A stretch of 64,000 bases of DNA from Pseudocitrobacter cyperus. Its GTDB lineage: Bacteria; Pseudomonadota; Gammaproteobacteria; Enterobacterales; Enterobacteriaceae. The stretch covers positions 248,001 to 312,000 of the forward strand of contig NZ_JAYMYY010000002.1 in NCBI RefSeq assembly GCF_039889165.1, in the 5' to 3' direction. A program made the position numbers and the translations under genes. Of this stretch, positions 24,448-33,034 are shown piece by piece. A model generated the notes under the pieces. The model made no database searches, had not been told where the DNA came from, and was given only the letters and a program-made list of their open reading frames with translations. The number at the start of each line of letters is the position of its first letter. Within the stretch, counting starts at the first letter, position 1.

Positions 24448-25734
24448 TTACGCCTGACGCATCATCAACTGGCGCAATGCCGCAAAATCTGCCGGCAGGT
24501 TATGGGAGAGCAGCGGCAGGTCGGCGCGGTCTGCCAGTTCTTTCGGCAACGGCAGCGTTTCCTGAAGGATCTCTTCAACACTTTCTTTGAATTTAGCCGG
24601 ATGCGCCGTACCGAGGAACAGGCCGTATTCCCCTGGGTTGAGCTGATCGCGCAGGGCTCGGTAAGCCACCGCCGCATGCGGCTCCGAGAGATAGCCCAGT
24701 TCTTTCAGTTCACGCATGGTCGCTTTGGTGGTTTCATCGTCCACCGCCGCATAGCCCAGCTCGTTCAGACGCCAGATTTTACGCCGGAACAGCTCCTCCA
24801 CGCGCGGCCAGTTGTTCGGCTGGCTGACGTCCATCGCATTCGATAGCGTCGCCTGGGTCGATTTCGGCGCCCATTCACCCTGTTGCAGGAAGCGCGGAAC
24901 GGTGTCATTGGCGTTAGTCGCAGCGATAAAGCGTTTCACCGGCAGGCCGAGGGATTTCGCCAGCAGCCCTGCGGTCAGGTCGCCGAAGTTACCGCTTGGC
25001 ACAGAGACCACCAGTTGGTTACGGGCTTCCTGCGGCAGTTGCGCCACCGCTTCGAAGTAGTAGCAAATCTGCGCCAGCAGGCGGCTGATGTTGATGGAGT
25101 TCGCAGAGTTAAGCCCCAGCGCCACTTTCAGCTCTTCGTCATCAAACGCCTGTTTCACCAGCGCCTGGCAGGCATCAAAATCACCGTCGATGGCCACCGT
25201 TTCAATGTTGCCGCCCAGGGTACAGAACAGTTTTTCCTGCAACGGGCTGATTTTGCCTTGCGGGTAGAGGATCACCACGCGAACGTTCGGCAGGCCGTAG
25301 AACGCATGCGCCACTGCCGCCCCGGTATCACCGGACGTTGCGGTCAGGATAGTCACCGGTTTGTCGCCGCTGATATGGGTCAGCATCTGCGCCATAAAGC
25401 GGCCGCCGAAGTCTTTAAACGCCAGGGTCGGGCCGTGGAACAGCTCCAGGCAACCAACGTCTTCCTGCACCTGGCTTACCGGCGCCGGGAAAGCAAAGGC
25501 TGCGCGAACACGCTCTTCCAGCAGCTCCTGCGGGATTTCATCGCCGATAAACGCGGAGAGGATTTTCGCGCTACGTGGCACGAAATCCATTTCCAGCATC
25601 GCATCCACCTCGGTGAGGTTGAACTCCGGCAGGTCGTGCGGGAAAAACAGCCCCTGATTCTTACCCAGGCCCTGAGTAACGGCCTGCGCAAAGCTGACCT
25701 GCTCGTTGTGATCTTTTAAGTTATAGAGTTTCAT
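24448..25734 (-). CDS. thrC: Threonine synthase
   Basis: 428 residues. The PLP-binding lysine lies in LAFKDFGGRFMAQ and the phosphate-binding region in TATSGDTGAAVAHAF. It converts phosphohomoserine to threonine, the last step of the pathway. The gene starts 3 bases after the thrB stop, so it is the third gene of thrLABC under the common leader. Confidence 0.98.
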   Translation of the reverse strand: MKLYNLKDHNEQVSFAQAVTQGLGKNQGLFFPHDLPEFNLTEVDAMLEMDFVPRSAKILSAFIGDEIPQELLEERVRAAFAFPAPVSQVQEDVGCLELFHGPTLAFKDFGGRFMAQMLTHISGDKPVTILTATSGDTGAAVAHAFYGLPNVRVVILYPQGKISPLQEKLFCTLGGNIETVAIDGDFDACQALVKQAFDDEELKVALGLNSANSINISRLLAQICYYFEAVAQLPQEARNQLVVSVPSGNFGDLTAGLLAKSLGLPVKRFIAATNANDTVPRFLQQGEWAPKSTQATLSNAMDVSQPNNWPRVEELFRRKIWRLNELGYAAVDDETTKATMRELKELGYLSEPHAAVAYRALRDQLNPGEYGLFLGTAHPAKFKESVEEILQETLPLPKELADRADLPLLSHNLPADFAALRQLMMRQA

Positions 25735-25737
25735 CGG

Positions 25738-26667
25738 TTATCCCACTACTCGTGCGCCCGCCGTGTCCAGCCGGCAAATATGAACGAAGCCTTCCTGATT
25801 TTGCAGATAGTGTTTGCCCAGCCAGTCGGCCACGCGCTGCGCGGTTTCGGGTTTGTCACAAAGGGCGAACAGCGTCGGCCCGGAACCGGAGATACCACAG
25901 GCAAGCGCGCCGATCTCCGCCACCGCCTGGCGCGCCTGGCTGAAGCCCGGCAGCAGTTTGGTGCGATAGGGTTCGGCAATCACATCTTTCATCAATTTCG
26001 CCGCCAGCAGAGGCTGACGGGAATAACAGGCATGAATAAAACCGGCCAGATGGCGGCCATGCGCAATACAGTCCTGGCGACGATACTGAGCGGGCAAAAT
26101 CGCCCGCGCTTCCGCCGTCGACACTTTGATGCCGGGGTACGCCAGCACCCACAGCCATTCATCAAACCCCGGAACCTGCTGGCTGATGATGCCGTTTTCT
26201 TCAATCATTAGCTGCATGCCGCCCAGATAGCACGGCGCGACGTTGTCGTAATGCACGCTGCCAGAGATACGCCCTTCCATCTCGCCCATCAGGGCCAGCA
26301 TGCGGGTTTCGTCGAGCGGCTTACCGCAAAATTCATTCAACGCCACCAGCGCCGCTACCACGGAACAGGCGCTGGAACCCAGCCCGGAACCAATCGGCAT
26401 GTTTTTTTCCAGCGTCATCGCCACCGGAACGGTTTTGCCAATCTCCTGGCAGTAGCGTTCCCAACACTGGTAAACAATATTCTCTTTCGGCTCGTGCGGT
26501 AATTTATCGGCAAAGCGCCCGACATTACGCAGGCTGAAACTTTCCGCCGCGTCTACCGACACGTTATCACCCAACAGGCTTCCGTCGACAGGCGTCACCG
26601 CCGCGCCTAATACATCGAACCCGACGCTCATATTGGCACTGGAAGCCGGGGCATATACTTTGACCAT
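25738..26667 (-). CDS. thrB: Homoserine kinase
   Basis: 309 residues. The GHMP-kinase ATP loop PIGSGLGSSACSVVAAL and the C-terminal motif GISGSGPTLFAL are present. It phosphorylates homoserine with ATP to feed ThrC. It begins one base after the thrA stop. Confidence 0.98.
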   Translation of the reverse strand: MVKVYAPASSANMSVGFDVLGAAVTPVDGSLLGDNVSVDAAESFSLRNVGRFADKLPHEPKENIVYQCWERYCQEIGKTVPVAMTLEKNMPIGSGLGSSACSVVAALVALNEFCGKPLDETRMLALMGEMEGRISGSVHYDNVAPCYLGGMQLMIEENGIISQQVPGFDEWLWVLAYPGIKVSTAEARAILPAQYRRQDCIAHGRHLAGFIHACYSRQPLLAAKLMKDVIAEPYRTKLLPGFSQARQAVAEIGALACGISGSGPTLFALCDKPETAQRVADWLGKHYLQNQEGFVHICRLDTAGARVVG

Positions 26668-26668
26668 C

Positions 26669-29131
26669 TTAAACTCCTAACTTCCATGACAGGGTACGTA
26701 ACAGGTCAGCGAACACCCCGGCGGCCGTGACGTCGTTCCCCGCACCGTAGCCGCGCAGTACCAGCGGCAGCGGTTGATAATAGTGGCTGTAAAACGCCAG
26801 CGCGTTCTCGCCGTTTTTGACCTTATAGAGCGGATCGTTACCGTCGACGGCGTCGATCTTCACGCGACACACGCCATCTTCGTCAATGTTGCCAACGTAG
26901 CGCAGCACTTTGCCTTCATCGCGCGCTTTCGCCACACGGGCAGAAAAGTCGTCATCCAGTTGCGGCAGACGCGCCATAAAGCTCTCAGTGTCGCCTGAAG
27001 CGTCAAAGTTTTCAGGCAGCACCGACTCCACCACAATATCATTCAATTCGAGGCTACGTCCGGTTTCGCGGGCTAAAATAAGTAGCTTGCGCGCCACATC
27101 CATCCCCGAGAGGTCATCACGCGGGTCGGGTTCGGTATAGCCCATCTCGCGCGCCACTGCCGTCGCTTGCGAGAAACTCATGCCTTCATCCAGCTTGCCG
27201 AAGATAAACGACAGAGAGCCCGAAAGGATACCGGAGAAGCGTTGCAGTTCATCACCTGCGTTGAGCAGGTTTTGCAGGTTCTCAATAACCGGCAAACCCG
27301 CGCCAACGTTAGTGTCGTACAGGAATTTACGCCGTGATTTCTCTGCCGCATGGCGCAACTGGTGATAGTAGTCCATCGACGAGGTATTGGCCTTTTTGTT
27401 CGGCGTGACCACGTGGAAGCCTTCGCGCAGGAAGTCGGCGTATTGATCCGCAACCGCCTGGCTGGAGGTACAGTCGACAATCACCGGGTTGAGCAGGTGA
27501 TACTCTTTCACCAGGCGGATCAGGCGGCCAAGGTTAAAAGGTTCTTTTGCTTCAGCCAGTTCAGACTGCCAGTTCTCCAGATTCAAACCATGAACACTGG
27601 TGAGCAACGCTTTTGAATTTGCCACGCCGCAAACACGCAGGTCGATATGTTTGTTCTTCAGCCACGCCTGTTGGCGCTTAATTTGTTCCAGCAGCGCCCC
27701 GCCGACGCCGCCGACGCCCACCACAAACACTTCAATCACCTGATCGGTATTAAACAGCATCTGATGAGTAACGCGCACGCCGGTGGTGGCATCATCGTTG
27801 CTGACCACCACGGAAATAGAGCGCTCGGACGAGCCCTGGGCAATCGCCACAATATTAATATTGGCGCGTGCCAGGGCGGCAAAGAATTTCGCTGAGATCC
27901 CGCGCAGGGTGCGCATACCATCGCCGACCACGGAGATGATCGCCAAACGCTCCATAATCGCCAGCGGCTCCAGCAGCCCCTCTTTCAGCTCCAGATAAAA
28001 CTCATCTTCCATCGCTTTCTTCGCCCGCGCGCAGTCGCTTTGCGGCACACAGAAGCTGATGCTGTATTCGGATGAAGACTGCGTAATCAGCACCACGGAG
28101 ATCCCCGCTCGCGACATGGTGGCGAATACACGCGCCGCCATGCCGACCATGCCCTTCATCCCCGGCCCGGAGACGCTGAACATCGCCATATTATTGAGGT
28201 TCGAGATCCCCTTAACCGGCAGTTCGTCATCAACGCTACTGCCACCGATAAGCGTACCGGGTGCTTGTGGGTTTCCGGTGTTTTTAATCAGGCAAGGGAT
28301 CTGGAACTGGGCGATGGGGGCAATGGTACGAGGGTGGAGAACTTTAGCGCCGAAATAGGAGAGCTCCATTGCCTCCTGATACGACATGCTTTTCAGCAGG
28401 CGGGCGTCCGGGACTTGCCTTGGGTCGCAGGTATAAACACCGTCGACATCAGTCCAGATTTCGCAACAGTCGGCGCGCAAACAGGCGGCAAGCACGGCGG
28501 CGGAGTAATCCGAGCCATTACGCCCAAGCACAACCAGTTCGCCCTTCTCATTGCCCGCGGTAAACCCGGCCATCAGGATCATGTGATTCACCGGGATCTG
28601 GCTGGCGGCGATGCGACGGGTGGATTCAGCGATATCCACGGTGGATTCGAGGTAATGGCCTGTCGCCAGCAGTTTTTCGACCGGATCGATAACCGTCACG
28701 CCGTGACCACGAGCACGCAGCAGCCCCGCCATGATCGCGATAGAGAGTTTTTCACCACGGCAAATCAGCCCGGCGTTAACGCCGTCCGGGCACTGACCCA
28801 GCAGGCTAATCCCATGCAGAATATGTTTAATCTGAGCAAATTCGCTGTCGACGGTTTGTTTTAGTTCAGCCAGCGGGAACCCCGGCTGAGCCGCAGCAAG
28901 CCCATGAAGAAGTTCGGAAAAAATGCGCTCGGCATCGTCGATATTGGAGAGAGCGTCCAGCCCGCCGATGGTCTTTTCAATCATCGCCACCAGATGGTTA
29001 GTAATTTTCGCCGGGGCAGAGAGCACGGTCGCCACCTGCCCCTGCCTGGCATTACTCTCCAGGATATCGGCAACACGCAGAAAGCGTTCTGCATTTGCCA
29101 CTGATGTACCGCCGAACTTCAAGACTCGCAT
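26669..29131 (-). CDS. thrA: Bifunctional aspartokinase I / homoserine dehydrogenase I
   Basis: 820 residues from the ATG at 29131 (MRVLKFGGTSVANAERF), the E. coli length. The N-terminal half is the aspartokinase (KFGGTSV), two ACT regions sit in the middle, and from about residue 465 the homoserine dehydrogenase begins (VFVVGVGGVGGALLEQI, the NAD(P)-binding loop). It catalyses the first and third steps to threonine and is inhibited by threonine through the ACT domains. An in-frame ATG at 29173 would put the start inside the attenuator and is rejected. Confidence 0.98.
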   Translation of the reverse strand: MRVLKFGGTSVANAERFLRVADILESNARQGQVATVLSAPAKITNHLVAMIEKTIGGLDALSNIDDAERIFSELLHGLAAAQPGFPLAELKQTVDSEFAQIKHILHGISLLGQCPDGVNAGLICRGEKLSIAIMAGLLRARGHGVTVIDPVEKLLATGHYLESTVDIAESTRRIAASQIPVNHMILMAGFTAGNEKGELVVLGRNGSDYSAAVLAACLRADCCEIWTDVDGVYTCDPRQVPDARLLKSMSYQEAMELSYFGAKVLHPRTIAPIAQFQIPCLIKNTGNPQAPGTLIGGSSVDDELPVKGISNLNNMAMFSVSGPGMKGMVGMAARVFATMSRAGISVVLITQSSSEYSISFCVPQSDCARAKKAMEDEFYLELKEGLLEPLAIMERLAIISVVGDGMRTLRGISAKFFAALARANINIVAIAQGSSERSISVVVSNDDATTGVRVTHQMLFNTDQVIEVFVVGVGGVGGALLEQIKRQQAWLKNKHIDLRVCGVANSKALLTSVHGLNLENWQSELAEAKEPFNLGRLIRLVKEYHLLNPVIVDCTSSQAVADQYADFLREGFHVVTPNKKANTSSMDYYHQLRHAAEKSRRKFLYDTNVGAGLPVIENLQNLLNAGDELQRFSGILSGSLSFIFGKLDEGMSFSQATAVAREMGYTEPDPRDDLSGMDVARKLLILARETGRSLELNDIVVESVLPENFDASGDTESFMARLPQLDDDFSARVAKARDEGKVLRYVGNIDEDGVCRVKIDAVDGNDPLYKVKNGENALAFYSHYYQPLPLVLRGYGAGNDVTAAGVFADLLRTLSWKLGV

Positions 29132-29156
29132 GGTTGTTCCCTCGTTTCCTTTAGTC

Positions 29157-29188
29157 GAAAAAAAAGCCCGCACTGTTCGGTGCGGGCT
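29157..29188 (-). terminator. thr operon attenuator
   Basis: On the minus strand AGCCCGCAC-loop-GTGCGGGCT is followed by eight T, placed between thrL and thrA. Arms and position match the E. coli thr attenuator, which ends transcription when Thr- and Ile-tRNAs are charged. Confidence 0.92.
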
Positions 29189-29211
29189 TTTTTCTGTGTT
29201 TCCTGTACGCG

Positions 29212-29280
29212 TCAGCCCGCACCGTTACCTGTGGTAATAGTGGTGGTTGTCATGGTGATAATGATGCTGATGCGAATCAT
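29212..29280 (-). CDS. thrL: thr operon leader peptide
   Basis: A 22-residue leader, MIRISIIITM-TTTTITTGNGAG. It contains seven Thr and six Ile codons, and its ribosome position controls the attenuator just downstream. The end (ITTGNGAG) is identical to the E. coli leader, while the middle is changed: an internal Met at 10 and more Ile near the start. The stop codon is 24 bases before the attenuator stem. Confidence 0.93.
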   Translation of the reverse strand: MIRISIIITMTTTTITTGNGAG

Positions 29281-29331
29281 GGATGTTGTGTGCTCTGTTA
29301 TTTTTACGCTGTCTGTGCGCTGTACCTATAT

Positions 29332-29360
29332 TGGTTAAAGTATCTGCCCGTTTAAGTCAA
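29332..29360 (-). promoter_or_regulatory. thr operon promoter
   Basis: The minus strand reads TTGACT, 17 bases, TAACCA, in the same sequence frame as the E. coli thrL promoter (TTTAACCAATATAGG). About 50 bases separate it from the thrL start. Confidence 0.75.
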
Positions 29361-29493
29361 CGAATTTTTAAGTTCGTCACGCTTCGCAACCTTTTCACAT
29401 CACGCCACTCACGCGGAATTTTTTAACTTTATAACCCAACATTTCCGCAACAAAGCAGCCCTTTGAACCAAAAAACAAAAAACCAACAGAATT

Positions 29494-30180
29494 TTACTCT
29501 GGTAGTTTTTTTTCAATATCATGGAGCAAACGATGTAACATTGCCGTATCGCGCTGTTCAAGTAAGCCGATTCGCTGTTGCAGCCAGTCAGCCAGTTTTA
29601 CATCTCCGGCAACGTCCAGATGCGTCAGCAACGCAGTGATGCGCTCGCGCAGTGCCTGAAGCTGATTGTCCTGAACAACGGCCGCCGTCTGCGGCAGATG
29701 TTGCAATAACGAAGAGAGCTGGTAGCAGTAAACCATTACCGCCTGCCCGAGGTTGAGCGAAGGGTAATCAGCCACCATCGGCACGCCGGTTAACACATCA
29801 GCAAGCGCCAGTTCTTCGTTAGTTAACCCTGAATCTTCCCGGCCAAATACCAGCGCGGCATGCCCCATCCACTGCGCTTTCTCTTCCAGCATCGGCAAAA
29901 GTTCCTGCGGCGTGGCGTAGTAATGGAACTTTGCGCGGCTACGCGCGGTCGTAGCAATAGTAAAATCAACGTCATACAGCGCATCGGCAAGTGTGGAATA
30001 ACAGGTAATGTTATCAATTATATCGCCAGAGCCGTGGGCGACCCAGCGGGTGGCGGGCTCAAGGTGAGCCACGCTGTCTACGATGCGCAGGTCACTAAAG
30101 CCCATGGTTTTCATGGCTCTGGCGGCGGCGCCGATATTTTCAGCTCTTGCTGGTGAAACCAGCACTATCGATAAGCGCAT
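29494..30180 (-). CDS. yjtD: SPOUT-family RNA methyltransferase (TrmJ-like)
   Basis: 228 residues (LasT/YjtD in E. coli). The three SPOUT motifs are visible: NIGAAARAMKTMGF, VFGREDSGLTNEELALAD and YPSLNLGQAVMVYCYQL, the last two building the knotted AdoMet site. It probably methylates a tRNA or rRNA ribose; the target is not clear from sequence. It stands alone between yjjY and thrL. Confidence 0.92.
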   Translation of the reverse strand: MRLSIVLVSPARAENIGAAARAMKTMGFSDLRIVDSVAHLEPATRWVAHGSGDIIDNITCYSTLADALYDVDFTIATTARSRAKFHYYATPQELLPMLEEKAQWMGHAALVFGREDSGLTNEELALADVLTGVPMVADYPSLNLGQAVMVYCYQLSSLLQHLPQTAAVVQDNQLQALRERITALLTHLDVAGDVKLADWLQQRIGLLEQRDTAMLHRLLHDIEKKLPE

Positions 30181-30579
30181 TTAAAGTTCTCTTCATAACG
30201 GGCACGCGGCAAAAATGTGATGCAGTTCAACATATTGCGCAGCGCGAATTTACAAAAATGCAACAAAAATCACTGAAATGATGTTTCATAACATATAAAA
30301 AACGCTAAACTATTCAGCTCTGAAACTATGTGTTTTAATGTTAACAGAGCTTATATATCCCTATGTTTATAAATACTATTTTCGTGCCACTTAGCTTATA
30401 GACATTGGATTCAACGCGTTTATCAGTTAATCTACGCAACTAATTGAGTTGTGGAAATAATGTGACAAGCGTTAGCATTTAGCAGCGATGATTTCACCAA
30501 ACTGTTAACGTGCTACAATTGAACTTGATATATGTCAACGAAGCGTAGGTTTATTGGCTGTCTGGTGCCTCTTAGCCTG
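30181..30579. other. Gene-free AT-rich region between yjtD and yjjY
   Basis: About 400 bases, AT-rich. It contains a large number of short A/T runs and possible promoter-like hexamers for yjtD, but no ORF or stable stem that I can support. Confidence 0.4.
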
Positions 30580-30720
30580 TTATGTTGCTGTTAAAATGGT
30601 TAGGATGACAACCGTTTTTGACACTGTCGGGTCCAGAGGGAAAGTGCCCACGACCAAGCTAATGATGTTGTTGACGTTGATGGAAAGTGCATCAAGAACG
30701 CAATTACGTACTTTAGTCAT
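30580..30720 (-). CDS. yjjY: Small protein YjjY
   Basis: 46 residues, start MTKVRNCVLDALSINVNN, end VVILTILTAT, matching E. coli YjjY as I remember it. It is transcribed away from arcA in the arcA promoter region. The conserved reading frame supports a real product, although the sequence also resembles a leader and its role is unknown. Confidence 0.72.
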   Translation of the reverse strand: MTKVRNCVLDALSINVNNIISLVVGTFPLDPTVSKTVVILTILTAT

Positions 30721-30815
30721 GTTACGCCGGTGATGTTAATTTACGACATACATCAGGCAGGTCAGGGACTTTTGTACTTCCTGTTTCGATTTAGTTGGCA
30801 ATTTAGGTAGCAAAC

Positions 30816-31532
30816 ATGCAGACCCCGCACATTCTTATCGTTGAAGACGAGTTGGTAACACGCAACACGTTAAAAAGTATTTTCGAAGCAGAAGGCTACG
30901 ATGTTTTCGAAGCGACCGATGGCGCGGAAATGCATCATATCCTCTCTGAGAATGATATCAACCTGGTGATCATGGATATCAACCTGCCAGGGAAAAACGG
31001 CCTTCTGCTGGCACGCGAACTCCGCGAGCAAGCAAACGTAGCGCTGATGTTCCTGACCGGGCGCGACAATGAAGTCGACAAAATCCTCGGCCTGGAAATC
31101 GGTGCTGACGATTACATCACCAAACCGTTCAACCCGCGTGAACTGACCATCCGTGCGCGTAACCTGCTCTCCCGTACCATGAACCTGGGTACTGTGAGCG
31201 AAGAGCGCCGCAGCGTGGAAAGCTATAAGTTCAACGGTTGGGAACTGGACATCAACAGCCGTTCTCTGGTGAGCCCTAACGGTGAGCAGTATAAGCTGCC
31301 GCGTAGCGAATTTCGCGCGATGCTGCACTTCTGCGAAAACCCAGGCAAAATTCAGTCTCGTGCTGAACTGCTGAAGAAAATGACCGGTCGCGAGCTGAAG
31401 CCGCATGACCGTACCGTTGACGTGACCATTCGTCGTATTCGTAAGCATTTCGAATCTACGCCGGACACGCCGGAAATCATTGCCACTATTCATGGTGAAG
31501 GTTACCGCTTCTGCGGCGAACTGCAGGAATAA
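30816..31532 (+). CDS. arcA: Response regulator ArcA
   Basis: 238 residues. The receiver domain has phosphoacceptor Asp54 (LVIMDINLPG) and the conserved Lys in ITKPFNP. The C-terminal OmpR-type winged helix ends TIHGEGYRFCGEL. With the sensor ArcB it represses aerobic respiratory genes when oxygen is low. The gene is divergent from yjjY and followed by a strong terminator. Confidence 0.99.
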   Translation: MQTPHILIVEDELVTRNTLKSIFEAEGYDVFEATDGAEMHHILSENDINLVIMDINLPGKNGLLLARELREQANVALMFLTGRDNEVDKILGLEIGADDYITKPFNPRELTIRARNLLSRTMNLGTVSEERRSVESYKFNGWELDINSRSLVSPNGEQYKLPRSEFRAMLHFCENPGKIQSRAELLKKMTGRELKPHDRTVDVTIRRIRKHFESTPDTPEIIATIHGEGYRFCGELQE

Positions 31533-31535
31533 TTA

Positions 31536-31566
31536 AAAACGGCGCGTTAAGCGCCGTTTTCGTTTC
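31536..31566. terminator. Terminator between arcA and creD, probably bidirectional
   Basis: AAAACGGCGC-GTTAA-GCGCCGTTTT followed by CGTTTC. The A- and T-rich arms allow it to act on both strands, and the flanking genes arcA and creD converge here. Confidence 0.85.
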
Positions 31567-31584
31567 TGTCGGTCAGGTTGGCGT

Positions 31585-31613
31585 TGCCCGGTGGCGCTTC
31601 GCTTACCGGGCCT
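31585..31613. repeat. REP element
   Basis: GCCCGGT-GGCGCTTCGCTT-ACCGGGC (31586-31611) has the imperfect palindrome and the GGCGCTTCGCTTA core of enterobacterial REP units. It lies between the convergent genes arcA and creD, the usual place. Confidence 0.8.
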
Positions 31614-31621
31614 GAAGCATC

Positions 31622-32977
31622 TTACTTCCAGATCCGCAACTCATCACTTTCCGGCGATGGCACCTTCGGCGCAGTTGGCAAACCCAGCGCATACCAGTCC
31701 AGATGACGCGTCAGGAACATCACGCCGCACAGCGCCATCAGCAGTACTCCCGTCCCTAACAGCAACGAACTCTCCTCTGAACGCAGAAGCCCCCACATCA
31801 CGCCATCAAGCAGCAGCAACGCCAGCGTAAATAGCGCGCTGCTCCGCCAGCTTTTCAGCACCGCCTGCAGATACACTCCGTTCATCAGCGCACCGACCAG
31901 GCTCGCAGTTACCCATGCGCGGGTAAAGCCAATATGCTCCGACAACGCCAGCAGCAAAAAGTAGAACATCACCAGCGACAGCCCCACCAGCAGATACTGC
32001 ATCGGGTGCATGCGCCGCCCGGTGAGCGCTTCCAGGACGAAAAAGGCCGTAAAGGTCAGGGCAATCAGTAATGGCGCATATTTCGTCGCGCGATCGGTCA
32101 GTTGATAGTGATCGGCGGGCGTTGCAACGGCTACGTTAAACGAAGGCAGGTCTGGCGAGGCAAATTTGTCGACATCAGTGAATCGTTCACCCAGATTATT
32201 GGCAAACCAGCTACTCTGCCAGCGCGCCTGAAAACCGGTGGGGCTGACCTCACGCTTCACGGGCAGGAAGTCGCCAATAAAGTTCGGATGCGGCCAGTTG
32301 CTGTTGAGTACAAATTCGCTGTTACGCCCAAGCGGAACCACGGAAAAATTGCCAGAGCCACTCAGCGAAAGGGAAAAATCGAGGGTAAATTTCTTCGGTG
32401 CGAGAGGGAAATCCGGTAACTGGACATGCAGCCCTTGTGACTCCCCGGCAAGCCCGGTACCGGGCTCCACCTTCAGCGGGGTGCCATCAAGGCTCGGAAC
32501 ATTCACCGCACCAATGCCGCGCGTATCACCCACGGCCATCACCATAAACGGTTTTCCTAAAGTGATATTGTCGTGATTGAGCGCTTCCAGCCGCGAGGTA
32601 TCAAACTCAGCCTTAACGCTAACATCCGTTTTCCACACCAGCCCTTCATAAATACCCACTTTACGCGGTTCAACGTTCTGATTGCCCTCCACCATCAACG
32701 ACTCCGGCAGCCAGAAATGGATAAAACTGCGCTTTTGCGGCACGTCATGATTGTTTTCCCGGGTGATATAAATTTCCGTCACCGGAATGGCAATCAATGG
32801 GCCAACCAGCCTCTGTGGGCCACTGGTGCTGCGGCTAATCGCCTCTTCCACCTCGCTACGGTAATCCGCGCGTTCAACAATCAGCCCTCTGACCACCATC
32901 AGCGGGATTAACAGCAACAACATCGTGCCAACCAGAGTAACGATTTTTACAGCCAGCGGTGATTTTGATTTCGACAT
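31622..32977 (-). CDS. creD: Inner-membrane protein CreD
   Basis: 451 residues. One N-terminal membrane helix (KIVTLVGTMLLLLIPLMVV), a large periplasmic region of about 260 residues, then several membrane helices in the C-terminal third (for example LLIALTFTAFFVLEAL, YLLVGLSLVMFYFLLLAL). It is the strongly induced output of the CreBC system and affects envelope stress and colicin E2 tolerance in E. coli; its biochemical role is not known. A cre-tag lies upstream at 33039-33054. Confidence 0.95.
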   Translation of the reverse strand: MSKSKSPLAVKIVTLVGTMLLLLIPLMVVRGLIVERADYRSEVEEAISRSTSGPQRLVGPLIAIPVTEIYITRENNHDVPQKRSFIHFWLPESLMVEGNQNVEPRKVGIYEGLVWKTDVSVKAEFDTSRLEALNHDNITLGKPFMVMAVGDTRGIGAVNVPSLDGTPLKVEPGTGLAGESQGLHVQLPDFPLAPKKFTLDFSLSLSGSGNFSVVPLGRNSEFVLNSNWPHPNFIGDFLPVKREVSPTGFQARWQSSWFANNLGERFTDVDKFASPDLPSFNVAVATPADHYQLTDRATKYAPLLIALTFTAFFVLEALTGRRMHPMQYLLVGLSLVMFYFLLLALSEHIGFTRAWVTASLVGALMNGVYLQAVLKSWRSSALFTLALLLLDGVMWGLLRSEESSLLLGTGVLLMALCGVMFLTRHLDWYALGLPTAPKVPSPESDELRIWK

Positions 32978-33034
32978 AACCTTCTCCTTTGCAATGGCAG
33001 GAGAGTAAACGGGTTATGTGCGGTGAATTTGAAG

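Noticed and set aside
24883..25719. 278-residue open frame opposite thrC
   Set aside because: Antisense to a complete, well-conserved gene; composition (Arg/Gln/His-rich) is typical of shadow frames.
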